Assembly: GCA_009746045.1 (NCBI GenBank) | Contig: RPFO01001766.1 | Location: 1 to 57,007 of the forward strand | Length of the DNA stretch: 57,007 nt | DNA from: Mesostigma viride | Lineage: Eukaryota; Streptophyta; Mesostigmatophyceae; Mesostigmatales; Mesostigmataceae | Direction of reading: 5' to 3' | Shown here: piece by piece, positions 24,671 through 34,420 of the stretch | How positions within the stretch are numbered: the stretch's first letter is position 1 | How the letters are laid out: every line of letters starts with the position of its first letter | The notes under the pieces: model-generated | What the model was told of the DNA's origin: nothing | Databases searched by the model: none | Seen by the model: the letters and a program-made list of their open reading frames with translations, nothing else | Program-made: the position numbers and the translations under genes

Positions 24671-25073
24671 GGGTGTGGATACTGGGAATATAAGGGGACT
24701 AGGGAACCTAAGGACACTAAGAATCAGGAAACTACGATGGGTGTGGATACTGGGAATATAAGGGGACTAGGGAACCTAAGGACACTAAGAATCAGGAAAC
24801 TACGATGGGTGTGGATACTGGGAATATAAGGGGACTAGGGAACCTAAGGACACTAAGAATCAGGAAACTACGATGGGTGTGGATACTGGGAATATAAGGG
24901 GACTAGGGAACTAAAGGACACTAAGAATCAGGAAACTACGATGGGTGTGGATACTGGGAATATAAGGGGACTAGGGAACTAAAGGACACTAAGAATCAGG
25001 AAACTACGATGGGTGTGGATACTGGGAATATAAGGGGACTAGGGAACTAAAGGACACTAAGAACCAGGAAAGG
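24671..25073 (+). repeat. 68-bp minisatellite, six copies
   Basis: Units begin GGGTGTGGATACTGGGAATA at 24671, 24739, 24807, 24875, 24943 and 25011, exactly 68 bp apart. Copies 1-3 have GGGAACCTAAGG and copies 4-6 GGGAACTAAAGG, so the array grew from two unit types by tandem duplication of neighbours. It lies about 200 bp beyond the 3' end of the DUF3067 gene. Confidence 0.95.
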
Positions 25074-25270
25074 AAGGCAGTAACAAACTGAGAGAAGGGA
25101 TTGCCACCCGTGGTAAGCCAAGGTGAAGCCTAACTAGGCGCAGAGGAGTTTGACTTGGCTGAAGAGGCTGCACAATAGGCGCATGCTGTACAGGAAACGG
25201 CCTTTGCATGCCCAACGGGTGTGTACATCATAGACCTGCAGTCAGCAAGCAGGCTGGCACAGCTGGCCAC

Positions 25271-28200
25271 TCACATGTCCGCCAACCCCCACTCTGTGAC
25301 CAGATCGGCCACCGCGTCCAGCTGCCCGTTGTAGCCCTCCTCCTGCGCATTATGCGCACACGGGATGGCCCATCTCGGGTAAAAAAACGAATGTTGGACC
25401 CATCCAACTAGATGACGCAGATTCCAAAGAAACATCGGCAGGCTGATAAAGTGCTTTGCGCATACAGGCACCAAGGCACCATGTGCGTGGTACATGGTAG
25501 GCACCGTGGCCGAGTACCGAATGGTAGGGGGACGCCACCGGGCTCGTTTGTACCCGCGAGGGAAAGTGGGCAGGACAAGCAGGCAGAGGGATGATAGGGG
25601 CGCATCGAAGGATGCGCATTGAATTTTCAAGATGAGCCCATGAGAGGATGGGCTCTTAACTGTGAGGATGGGCTCTAAATAGGAAGCATGGGCGCATGGG
25701 GGAATGGGGGAATGGGGGAATGGGGGAATGGGGAATGGGGGAATGGGGGAATGGGGGAATGGGGAATGGGGGAATGGGGAATGGGGGAATGGGGAATGGG
25801 GGAATGGGGGAAGGGGGAAGGGGGAAGGGGGAATGGTCACATGGGGAATGGGGGAATGGGGGAATGGGGAATGGGGGAAGGGGGAATGGGGGAATGGGGA
25901 ATAGGGGGATGGGGGAATGGGGGAATGGGGAAGGGGGGAATGGGGGAATGGGGGAATGGGGGAATGGGGGAATGGGGGAATGGGGAATGGGGAATGGGGG
26001 AATGGGGGAATGGGGGAATGGGGGAATGGGGAATGGGGGAATGGGGGAATGGGGGAATGGGGAATGGGGGAATGGGGGAATGGGGGAATGGGGGAATGGG
26101 GGAATGGGGGAATGGGGGAATGGGGGAATGGGGGATGGGGGAATGGGGGAATGGGGGAATGGGGGAATGGGGGATGGGGGAATGGGGGAATGGGGGAATG
26201 GGGGAATGGGGAATGGGGGAATGGGGAATGGGGGAATGGGGGAATGGGGGAATGGGGGAATGGGGGCATGGGGCATGGGGGCATGGGGGCATGGGGGAAT
26301 GGGGGAATGGGGAATGGGGGAATGGGGAGTGGGGGAATGGGGCATGGGGCATGGGGGAATGGGGGAATGGGGGAATGGGGGAATGGGGGAATGGGGGAAT
26401 GGGGAATGGGGGAATGGGGGAATGGGGAATGGGGGAATGGGGGAATGGGGGAATGGGGGAATGGGGAATGGGAATGGGGGAATGGGGGAATGGGGAATGG
26501 GGGAATGGGGGAATGGGGGAATGGGGGAATGGGGGAATGGGGGAATGGGGATGGGGGAAGGGGGAATGGGGGAATGGGGGAATGGGGGAATGGGGAATGG
26601 GGGAATGGGGGAATGGGGGAATGGGGGAATGGGGGAATGGGGGAATGGGGGGATGGGGGAAGGGGGGAATGGGCACATGGGGGAAGGGCCACATGGGGGA
26701 ATGGGCTCTTAACCGGTAGTTTGGGGAAGAGGGGAGGATGGGGCATAATTGAATAACGCTTCACAACTGAATTACACGCAATAATGGGCTGCGGCGGGCC
26801 ACAGAGGGGCTAAAGCGAAAAAACGGGTTTCTAAACAAGCATGCTGACTAAGCAACTATCGCAGCTCCGTCGACACGCACCGTGAGGTGGAACGACTTTT
26901 GCTCCAGAAACTTCCACATCACCTGTGCACAGCAAGTTCATGCACATGAACAAGCAATGCCATACTTGTCCAGAAGCAAGTTGAATATCAGCAGAGAATT
27001 GAGATTAACTCCTGGACTTCCTGCATGCCTTGTGTGTATCTATCCCCGTGTGTCAAGTTAGCGATTGCCGCGATACTTTATCCATCGCCGATCGCCACTT
27101 TTCTCAGCGCAGATTTTTCTTGGTTGACAGATAAACCATATATTAATTAGGCTATTAATTATGGACTTACAGGCTTGGTCTCATCTATCCAACCCCCCCT
27201 GCGTTACCTGCAATCATCCCTCAGCTGCTTCACAAGATCCTAATGCATGGATACGAGAAGACCGTCCTGGTAACCAGGTTACCCGCACAAAGTGCACATA
27301 GGATCACCGATTCCACTTGTGCATGCTGCTAGAAAACATCCTCCCAACCAGGTCCATTGCTTAATACACAGAGGACAACACGGATTGCTCCAGGGCCGGC
27401 AACCCACGAGAAAGCTGGTGCATCTAACGATTTGGAGCACCCGCTAATTTTTTTTGAACCAGAGGACACGCTTACCCAACGGGTTGCACCCGATAAAAAG
27501 GCATAAAATGAATATAAACAAAGGCACCGCATTGATCATGCAATTTTCACTAAATTACCTGCAAATAGACCTTACTGTCCCGCTTTGCCAGTCGTACTTC
27601 GTATCGCCGCCCCCACTTCTGCAGCACAATCTCTCTACGACCATCAACGTGGGCAGGTATAGAGACATTGGAAAAGACGGTTAATACACGCAATTCAAGG
27701 AAACCAGCACTGCCTACATCGAAGGCCACCCCAGACCATCCGTGCCATGCTTCGGGTACGGTATTCCTTCATGGCACTAGAAATGGAGGGCTAGGGCGCG
27801 CAGACTGTGAATACTGGCGATAAAAAAATGTCTGATCATGCAAAACATATCAATACATATACTGTATCAATGCGTCCTGCGTCGAGACCCTGCCACAAGA
27901 CCGATCACATTTCACTACATTTCCAACTTCAGCAATTCACACGAGAAAGCAGGCTGACGACTTACCTCAGTTCGTTTCCGGACAACCGATTTTGTTCTGT
28001 GTTCAATAGATTATTGAGCCTTTTCCGTTCTTCTTCGAAATTATCACCGTCACTATCAGGGGTCAGGCCTCCATCTCCCAGCTGGTATCCTCTCGCTATA
28101 GTTGTTTCTCTACTCGGTGAACATGCCTCCCACAAATGCGGTAATTGAGCTGGTCTCAATTCACTCTGTCCCACCCGTGCGCTTTTGGGTGCTCTTGCAC

Positions 28201-28297
28201 AAGCCGGCGACGCAGGGAATCGGCAAATGTGGCTGACGAAAGGAGCCGCGTAAATGCTGACCGACGGCCGACCCGCCATGGAAGTAATGCACGACAT
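25271..28297 (-). CDS. DUF3067 protein, plastid-targeted, four exons
   Basis: Exons on the minus strand: 28297-27966, 27634-27559, 26922-26881 and 25342-25271, total 522 nt, 173 residues. Junctions are ELR-EIVLQKWGRRYEV (donor AG|GTAAGT, acceptor CGTAG|A, phase 2), KVYLQ-VMWKFLEQKSF (CAG|GTAAT, CACAG|GTG) and FHLT-EEGYNGQL (ACG|GTGCGT, GCGCAG|GAG). Joined, residues ~106-171 match the DUF3067 pattern of cyanobacteria and plants: KWGRxYxVxL, YLQVMWxxLEQxSF, LDAVAxxLxEWG. The first ~45 residues are rich in Ser, Ala, Arg and Pro with few acids, as in a transit peptide, and an acidic linker (DSDGDNFEEE) precedes the domain. ATG 28279 is an alternative start. A GTGAGT overlapping the stop could extend the C-terminus. 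The biochemical role of the family is not known to me. The 42-nt third exon and the satellite-filled last intron hide the gene from ORF searches. Confidence 0.9.
25690..26705 (+). repeat. GGGGGAAT minisatellite inside the last DUF3067 intron
   Basis: About 1 kb of 7- and 8-bp units (GGGGAAT, GGGGGAAT) with scattered GGGGCAT and GGGGAAGG variants. It fills most of the 1,538-bp intron 25343-26880; the sense pre-mRNA carries the C-rich strand. Runs of four or five G every 7-8 bases on the plus strand make G-quadruplex formation likely in principle. Gly-Glu-Trp/Met and Pro-Phe-His-Ser ORFs over it are artefacts. Confidence 0.95.
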
Positions 28298-29526
28298 TGC
28301 GAAATATGCACCCCAGAAAACCGCGCCTAAGCAATACAAGGCATGGCTGAATCCCTCAGCGCAGGACGTGACCTTGTCGCCTGGACGATATGCGTGGTGC
28401 CACAAACTTTGCCACTGTGGACATGCCACGCAACCGGTCTCCTTGGACGCCTCGTGGAACTCCGTACAGCTCTCATCAATTAGGTATGCTCTTTCTCACT
28501 TCTCAGTCATTTCCGAATTTCCGATGCCAAAAAAAATAATATGATTGCCGACTGTCTGCCGAGTCTTGGCCTCGGCCGCGCGCCGCGCCACGACGCGCGC
28601 CGCGCCTCAGAGTCAGCTCTGTCCCAAGAAGCTCGCAGCTGGCAGCACAAGATCACATGCAAATCTCGTTAGGTCGACCCAGACAAACCAAATCGACCCG
28701 CTCCCTGGCGTGGGGCCGGCCAGATGAGCGAGGAATCAGGAAGCTGAGTAATGAGCATGGCCGAGCATGGCAGCGTGCTTTGCCGGCATCTGTCTCTGGG
28801 CAGTGGGCACTGTCCCCGCTGTGCTGCATGCTGGCAAGAACTACCTAGTGAGATTGTGGGAGTCTTCCCGCACATAACCCAGCCTAGCTTGTGTAAGACG
28901 GTGTCAGGAAGGCATAAACAGACATTTGGCATTCTGCTTCTCCGGTTTAGTTCAGCTGCACGGCTGTGCAAACTCGTTGCAGCGTCACAGCTAACGCCCA
29001 GGGGGGCCTCGTTACACTAGGCGCGTTCTTTCGGAAATCGCGGCGTGGCACTCGGAGCCTTCTTGCGTGACTACAATTGCGATTTCACAATGGAAGCCGT
29101 GGTAAGCTGTCTGCTCCCTGGACGTCTGTGTCTCGTGGGGAACGCACGCCTTGTAGTGTCGCAGCAGGCCAGAATGTTGTCCTCTTGTAGCACCAATGCT
29201 CGCGAGCGTCTCCTTAAGCTGCAGTGTTGCCATTACCCCTACGAATGCCACTTACTCTAGCTTCCAAGGACGCACTGTTGTGTCCCACCTACTGCATATG
29301 ATGTTGCAATATTGTTTAGCTCTTGATAAAATCCATCTTGCTTTAGTCATGGTCGAGTCAGCTGCTCCGCGACCGTAAATAATAAACTCGGCTTTTTGTC
29401 ACAGTTCAACCCTCGTTAATGCTGGAGTAAAGTTGGCATGCTGTGGGTATCAACACAAACTGCCGCAAGGCTTACCAATAGGTACAAATAGTTTTCTCAT
29501 AACCCGGATTGCTTGCTGCGACATGC
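28298..29526. other. Divergent intergenic region between DUF3067 and OST5
   Basis: The two genes point away from each other and share this 1.2-kb upstream region. 28560-28620 is very CG-rich (GCCGCGCGCCGCGCC and CGCGCGCCGCGCC), possibly promoter-associated. Immediately upstream of the DUF3067 ATG the frame stays open to 28495 and encodes a hydrophobic stretch, but no upstream ATG is present; I treat it as 5' UTR. No other gene was recognised. Confidence 0.5.
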
Positions 29527-32500
29527 ATGCGCCCGACTGGCCCCACTGCCCCACTACTGGCCGCCGTCCATTCGGAACCCCTGCAGCCGTTGTCAAGTCC
29601 TGTGCCGCAGGGATTGTACCCTATCCTGGCCGTGCTTCTCATCACCTGCGGGCTTGTGGCGACTGCATCGTTCTTTGTGTAAGTCCCTGTGTCCTGTGTC
29701 CTGTGTCCTGTGCCCTGTGCCCTGTGCCCTGTGCCCTGTGCCCTGTGCCCTGTGCCCTGTGCCGTACCTCCCACCCCTGCCAGCCTGTTCTGTGTGCCCT
29801 GTGCCATGCCGCTCTCTTCCCAATCCTGCCCACCCCTTGGCCATTGGATCTTGCCCATAAGCAGCGTACAAGCTTGTGCTGGTGGTCACACGACCGTAAC
29901 AGCACGCTTCAGCAGTACCGAATGATGACAGGCATTTTATTAGGCAGTTCTACCTATATCGGGATTGACGACTCTCTTTGTGCGTGTGTGCTGGGGGCGG
30001 GGGGGGCGAAGGGAAGGCAGAAATCGCGTGTAAGTGGGTCCGTGATACATATAATGTTATATACATAGATAAACTTACTTGCACCCCCTTCCCCCCCATG
30101 GCCACAACCGCACTTGCCGCTGCCCTACCATCCGCCCCAGTACGCCTGGACCAGTGCGCTTGGACCCATACTCGTTCTCGCTAGAGAAGATTGTCTTCTA
30201 GGTGCAGACCTAGTTGCAGACAGGGGTACTTCTAGGTGCCAAGGTTACATATGACAGCATGGTATGCTAGGTAGAGCGGTGCAATACGGTGGAGCCCAGG
30301 CATAATCTCGCCGTGGGTAGCTTTTGCCTTGGATGCAGTGAGTAGGTGTGGTGGTCAGGTATGGTGAGATGGTCTTGGCTGATATCAAGTCTGGCAAGTT
30401 GCTTCCACCTCGTTCTCAACCACCCTCCACGGACCATTGCTTGTGGACAGGTCGTTTGACTAGGTGCACGGGCATGCCTTCGTATTTTTTTCCGGCAGTG
30501 GGAGCTTCTTAGTGGGCACGCAGTAGCAAGACCCCCAAAACGAGACAAGGCAGCTGGGGCCTTGGACTTGCAGTGCTTACCTCTCTATCTTATTGTACCC
30601 CTTGCTGACCTCTCTATCTTATTGTACCCCCTGCTGACCCCTCTATCTTATTGTCCCCCTGCTGACCTCTCTATCTTATTGCCCCCCTGCTGACCTCTCT
30701 ATCTTATTGTACCCCCTGCTGACCTCTCTATCTTATTGTACCCCATGCTTACCCCCTATCTTATTGTACCCCATGCTTACCTCTCTATCTTATTGTACCC
30801 CCTGCTGACCACTCTATCTTATTGTACCCCCTGCTGACCACTCTATCTTATTACGTGCCTTCAATGTTAGTGACCATGCCTCTCGTGGTGAGTTTGATCA
30901 CTTGTGCGTAATTGCTGCTGTTGCTGTACCTTGTGTGCTCTGAGCTTTCTGCTGAACAGCGCATTTTATTTACCTGTGTGGCTGTGTCTCGCTCCATGCG
31001 TTGTGTATCCAATACGGGCGTTGTGTATCCAATACGGGCGTTGTATATCCAATACGGGCGTTGTCTCGAGAGTACCTATTAACCACATCTTTCGTAAAAC
31101 CTAGGGGTAACAGTGCCTCCTTGTGCATGCATCTTGTCTTATTATGCTTGAGCACTCCAAAGCCAGATTACTTATCCTTTTCCACTTCCTCGATCGCCAC
31201 CTGGCATGCCACCTGTCGACCGTGCTGTGCTATCGTTGTATGTGCCGTGTGCTGGCAGCTACGAGGTCACGGTGACCAAGGCAAGCCGGAGCTTGCAGCG
31301 GGAGTTGACGTCCGCAGTGTCAGCGTCCGTGCTATTGGTACGTGGCTCGGTTTTTGTGGTGCTATGGGCACGTGGCATAGTGTTTGTTGTGCTATTGGTG
31401 CATGGCATGGTTTTTGTTGGGGGGGGGGGGGCATACCCCCCTATTTTGGTACTTGAGCGCGCACCTCTTTTTGCCGTCCAGCTGCGTCCGTCACCAGTCA
31501 AAGTGAAAAAGCTGAGCGCAAACCTTGGCCAAAATGTGTCCGTCGGGGCGAGACAGAGTGCATATTGTGACACGTGGCACTATACGTTAGGGGAGGTTGT
31601 CGGGACAGTCAGGACTTGAAACTGATGCCACCTAGATCACTCCCAATTGCGCCACGTGTGGTATAATTTGTGTACCGTATAATTACCAGACTACGTATAT
31701 GTGCAGTAGAACGTCCTTAGTGCCTCACTCGGGGATGGAAGCCAAGGGCCGGACCAACATCGATGTATCCCAAGTCTCACAGTGAGCGTGCACCTTTCCT
31801 GAGACCCTGGCGCCGGGTCAAATATTGGAACGCACTTCGGTTCTATTTTTCTCGTGCCGTCTTCAGAAATCCAACTCGAGCGCACTCCTTTGAAATAGAT
31901 CTGGAACCGGGGCGATTTAGGAGCTCACTCCACGTTCGACAGAGCCGTCGGACCTAATTTGGAGTGGGCTGTTTAGCCGAGGCCCCCCCCCCCCCCCCTG
32001 TTTTTGTGGTGCTACCGGTGCATGCCATGGTCCTTTGTATACTACCCAAATGATTGATGCGATAGAAGCCGTTGCCTTCTCATTGATCTCCTCGCACTCA
32101 CGACGGTGGCACACGTGTGTAAAACCAAGAAAAGATTATCAATAGCACTGACCCGCTCATCCCAGGTTTCTCTAGGCACTGCATCATCGCAGCAGTAACC
32201 GCGCGTATCGTTGATCGCGTGTATTAGTAGAGTTTGACAAGGCCAGTAATCTCAGCTATTCTCGGCTTTTCTGGGCACTGCATCAGCACTGCCCCCCTCT
32301 AGTGACTATACTTACTTATCAGCATTGCGGGCAACTCACTATGACTAGTTGCCCATCCATGGTGGTGATTCATGGCATCATGGTAGGCATCTTCCATAGG
32401 TATTGCCTGCGCTGGTTGTCTCATGGATGACTCGGTGTCCCGCCCCGCGCCCATCCTTGGGGCCGCCCTCACCCACGCAAGCAGCACTCAGCAACCCCCC

Positions 32501-33373
32501 CCTGTGCCAGCACACCCCCACACCCTGCCAACGCGGCAGCGGGTCGTGATGCTCTGGGTCATGAACCCCCTTGTGCCATGCCGCACGCGGTCCTCGCAAG
32601 AGCCGTGTGGCGTGGCAGGGGCGGGGGAGCCCATGAGGGACCGCCCGTGCGCCGCGCCCCTGGCGGCTGCCCTCGAGCCCCAGGGGGGCCACCAAGGATC
32701 CAGCGCGCGGGAACCCCTGCCGCATGCCCCGTGCAATGCGGCAGGTGGGGGGAACGCGTCGTTGCGGGCTCGGGAGGCTTTTGGTCAAGGGTATGGTGTG
32801 GCGCGTTGGCCGGTGGCGGCGTGCGTCTCCTCCCTTTGCTTGCCTGTGTGCGAGGGTTATATTTGCGGTCCCCAGAGCAAACTGCCCACACAGAAGCCAG
32901 CCCGAGCGCGCGAGCGAGCATGAGGGCATGGTTCACCGTGTGCAGATATTTATTTGTTGTCTCACTTAGGTTTTACCCTCTTGCGTCATGGTGAGCCAGG
33001 CTGCCCTGCTGTCCCCTAGCTTTAGTACGGCAGGTCCTTACCTTGGTTCCTTGGCTGGTTTATCATGCTTTGCAGGCGTGATCATACCTAGATTTATGGC
33101 CTGCGCTGGTTGTCTCTGTGATACCTAGCCTGTTCTATTTTCCCTAACATATCTGTTTTGTAGCAGTGGTAATGATCATCGTTGTGTATTAGTGGTAATG
33201 ACCATCAGAGCTGGCCAGTTTGTAGGGTGTAGTCTGTGATGCCCTGCAATTGCTATCCACTCTTTGCTATAGTGTCTCACACTTGGCTTGGTAATGCATC
33301 TTCATGTTGTCTTTTTTTCCCACAGGGCTTCGGCATTCTCTTCCTGCTGTCCTGGACGGGTGTCTACGTCTAA
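29527..33373 (+). CDS. OST5: Oligosaccharyltransferase subunit OST5 / TMEM258 family, three exons
   Basis: Exons 29527-29678, 31259-31337 and 33326-33373 give a 92-residue protein. Junctions: TTTGT|GTAAGT to GGCAG|CTACGAG (phase 2) and CTATTG|GTACGT to CACAG|GGC (phase 0). The product reads SPVPQGLYPILAVLL, LVATASFFVYEVTVTK, SLQRELTSAVSAS, and ends GFGILFLLSWTGVYV. Two membrane segments (about 30-51 and 69-92) flank a short basic loop, and the ending closely parallels that of animal TMEM258 and plant OST5. The family is a small ER-membrane subunit of the complex that transfers N-glycans to nascent proteins. Known members are about 80 residues; the extra residues are at the N-terminus, so the start (second ATG of ATGCATGCG, the only one in frame) is the least certain part. 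Introns of 1.58 and 1.99 kb are full of simple repeats. Confidence 0.92.
29685..29762 (+). repeat. CCTGTGC/CCTGTGT heptamer array at the OST5 intron 1 donor
   Basis: About ten 7-bp units start within ten bases of the exon 1 donor GTAAGT: first CCTGTGT, then CCTGTGC. The array could slip without touching coding sequence, but its position next to a 5' splice site is notable. Confidence 0.9.
30577..30852 (+). repeat. ~30-bp minisatellite in OST5 intron 1
   Basis: About ten copies of CTCTCTATCTTATTGTACCC plus CCTGCTGAC, with small length variants (ACCCCTCTATC, CCATGCTTACC). The sense strand is pyrimidine-rich. A further 20-bp repeat, TTGTGTATCCAATACGGGCG, occurs three times at 31001-31060 in the same intron. 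Confidence 0.92.
31338..33325 (+). other. OST5 intron 2, repeat- and GC-rich
   Basis: Contains three diverged ~40-bp units with GTGCTATTGGTGCATGGCAT-like sequence (31320-31430, the first overlapping the exon 2 end), poly-G and poly-C runs (near 31420 and 31982), and a very GC-rich block at 32430-32890 with overlapping ORFs of 166 and 183 codons on opposite strands. Neither ORF has recognisable motifs and splicing places both inside the intron, so I do not call them genes. Two copies of GCCTGCGCTGGTTGTCTC lie at 32405 and 33099. Confidence 0.6.
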
Positions 33374-33854
33374 ACAGTCGACTTGTCTAATGGGCGGAAG
33401 CTGACGCCATTGCCAGGTGGTTGGCTTTGGCAGGAGGGGTGGAAGTGTGATTGTGATTGTGATCACTGGCTGCTACTCCAGCTGTGCAATCTTCGTCGAA
33501 GGATCCACAGCATGAATACCTTGTTTCCAACCTTTCAGTAGGGACTAGGAGAGAGCTTCTTCATTTCCAGGTGGTTTCTATGCGGAGCTCTCGGCCGATG
33601 CAGCATTATCAGTGGGACAATTGGTATGCCCTTGCAAATGCTTTGCCGAATCTGGTCTGATTTCGCATGAAAGAGGGTTCTTGAATAAGGACAGACATTT
33701 TTGTCATTTAGTCCAGCATGACCCAATGTTCTGCTGGAACAGGAAATAACAATAATAATGCAGTAAGATTCATAAGTAAATGAGTTGGGATATGCATCAC
33801 ACCACTATTGGACACAACTATTCCTGTTCACACACATGAGTGAGACATCTATTC

Positions 33855-34412
33855 TGGAGACGGCCGTCCTACAGTCAGCGAAAGTTGGTGCGAGAGGTCC
33901 CCAGTTCGATTCCGGTCGGATTCATTTGCAGATCGCGTTTTTCCGCGTTTTCCGCGGACCGGCACTGAACGCACATGGTTTTCACCTTTGCGGCGTGCCA
34001 AATCAGAATATACGCTTGGCTGATCTCGATAGTACCGGCTACGCCCCCTTCTAATAAAGAAGGTTCCAGCCGTGTTCAGCCCGTCTCACGTTGCGAGACT
34101 GAACAAGTCTCGCGTGCAGACACGTGTGTAGTACTCCTACACACACAGATCTCGAATGATTTATCTAGTACCAAATCCGAAAGGCTTGCATCGATCACTC
34201 CCCGGAAAGGAGAACTTTTGCGGATGACTGTAGGTGTAAGTTGGCGATGCCCTAGGATCCGGAGACGTCCGTCCTACAGTCAGCGAAAGTTGGTGCGAGA
34301 GGTCCCCAGTTCGATTCCGGTCGGATTCATTTGCAGATCGCGTTTTTCCGCGTTTTCCGCGGACCGGCACTGAACGCAAATGGTTTTCACCTTTGCGGCG
34401 TGCCAAATCAGA
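33855..34412 (+). mobile_element. Retroposon copies B (5'-truncated) and C, probably one dimeric insertion
   Basis: Copy C (34120-34412) matches copy A at 17810-18101 over its length. Copy B (33855 to about 34004) starts within the element at GGAGACG and shares the same 3' end (GTGCCAAATCAGAAT). Both have CCCCAGTTCGATTCCGGT. A 115-bp linker joins them. The 8-mer ATCTATTC occurs directly before copy B (33847-33854) and directly after copy C (34413-34420), as expected if the pair inserted together. ORFs across the element translate to an RNRTGDLSHQLS-type peptide on the minus strand, a repeat artefact. Confidence 0.65.
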
Positions 34413-34420
34413 ATCTATTC

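Noticed and set aside
25688-26719. Gly-Trp-Glu-Met and Pro-Phe-His-Ser ORFs of up to 497 codons
   Set aside because: Products of the GGGGGAAT minisatellite. Only the last 23 codons before 25271 of the minus ORF are real, as the final DUF3067 exon.
30089-30175. Transit-peptide-like ORF MATTALAAALPSAPVR in OST5 intron 1
   Set aside because: Only 28 codons, with no strong donor site and no downstream exon that joins to it.
32378-32929. GC-rich overlapping ORFs of 166 and 183 codons
   Set aside because: They lie in OST5 intron 2, overlap on opposite strands and show no recognisable domain.
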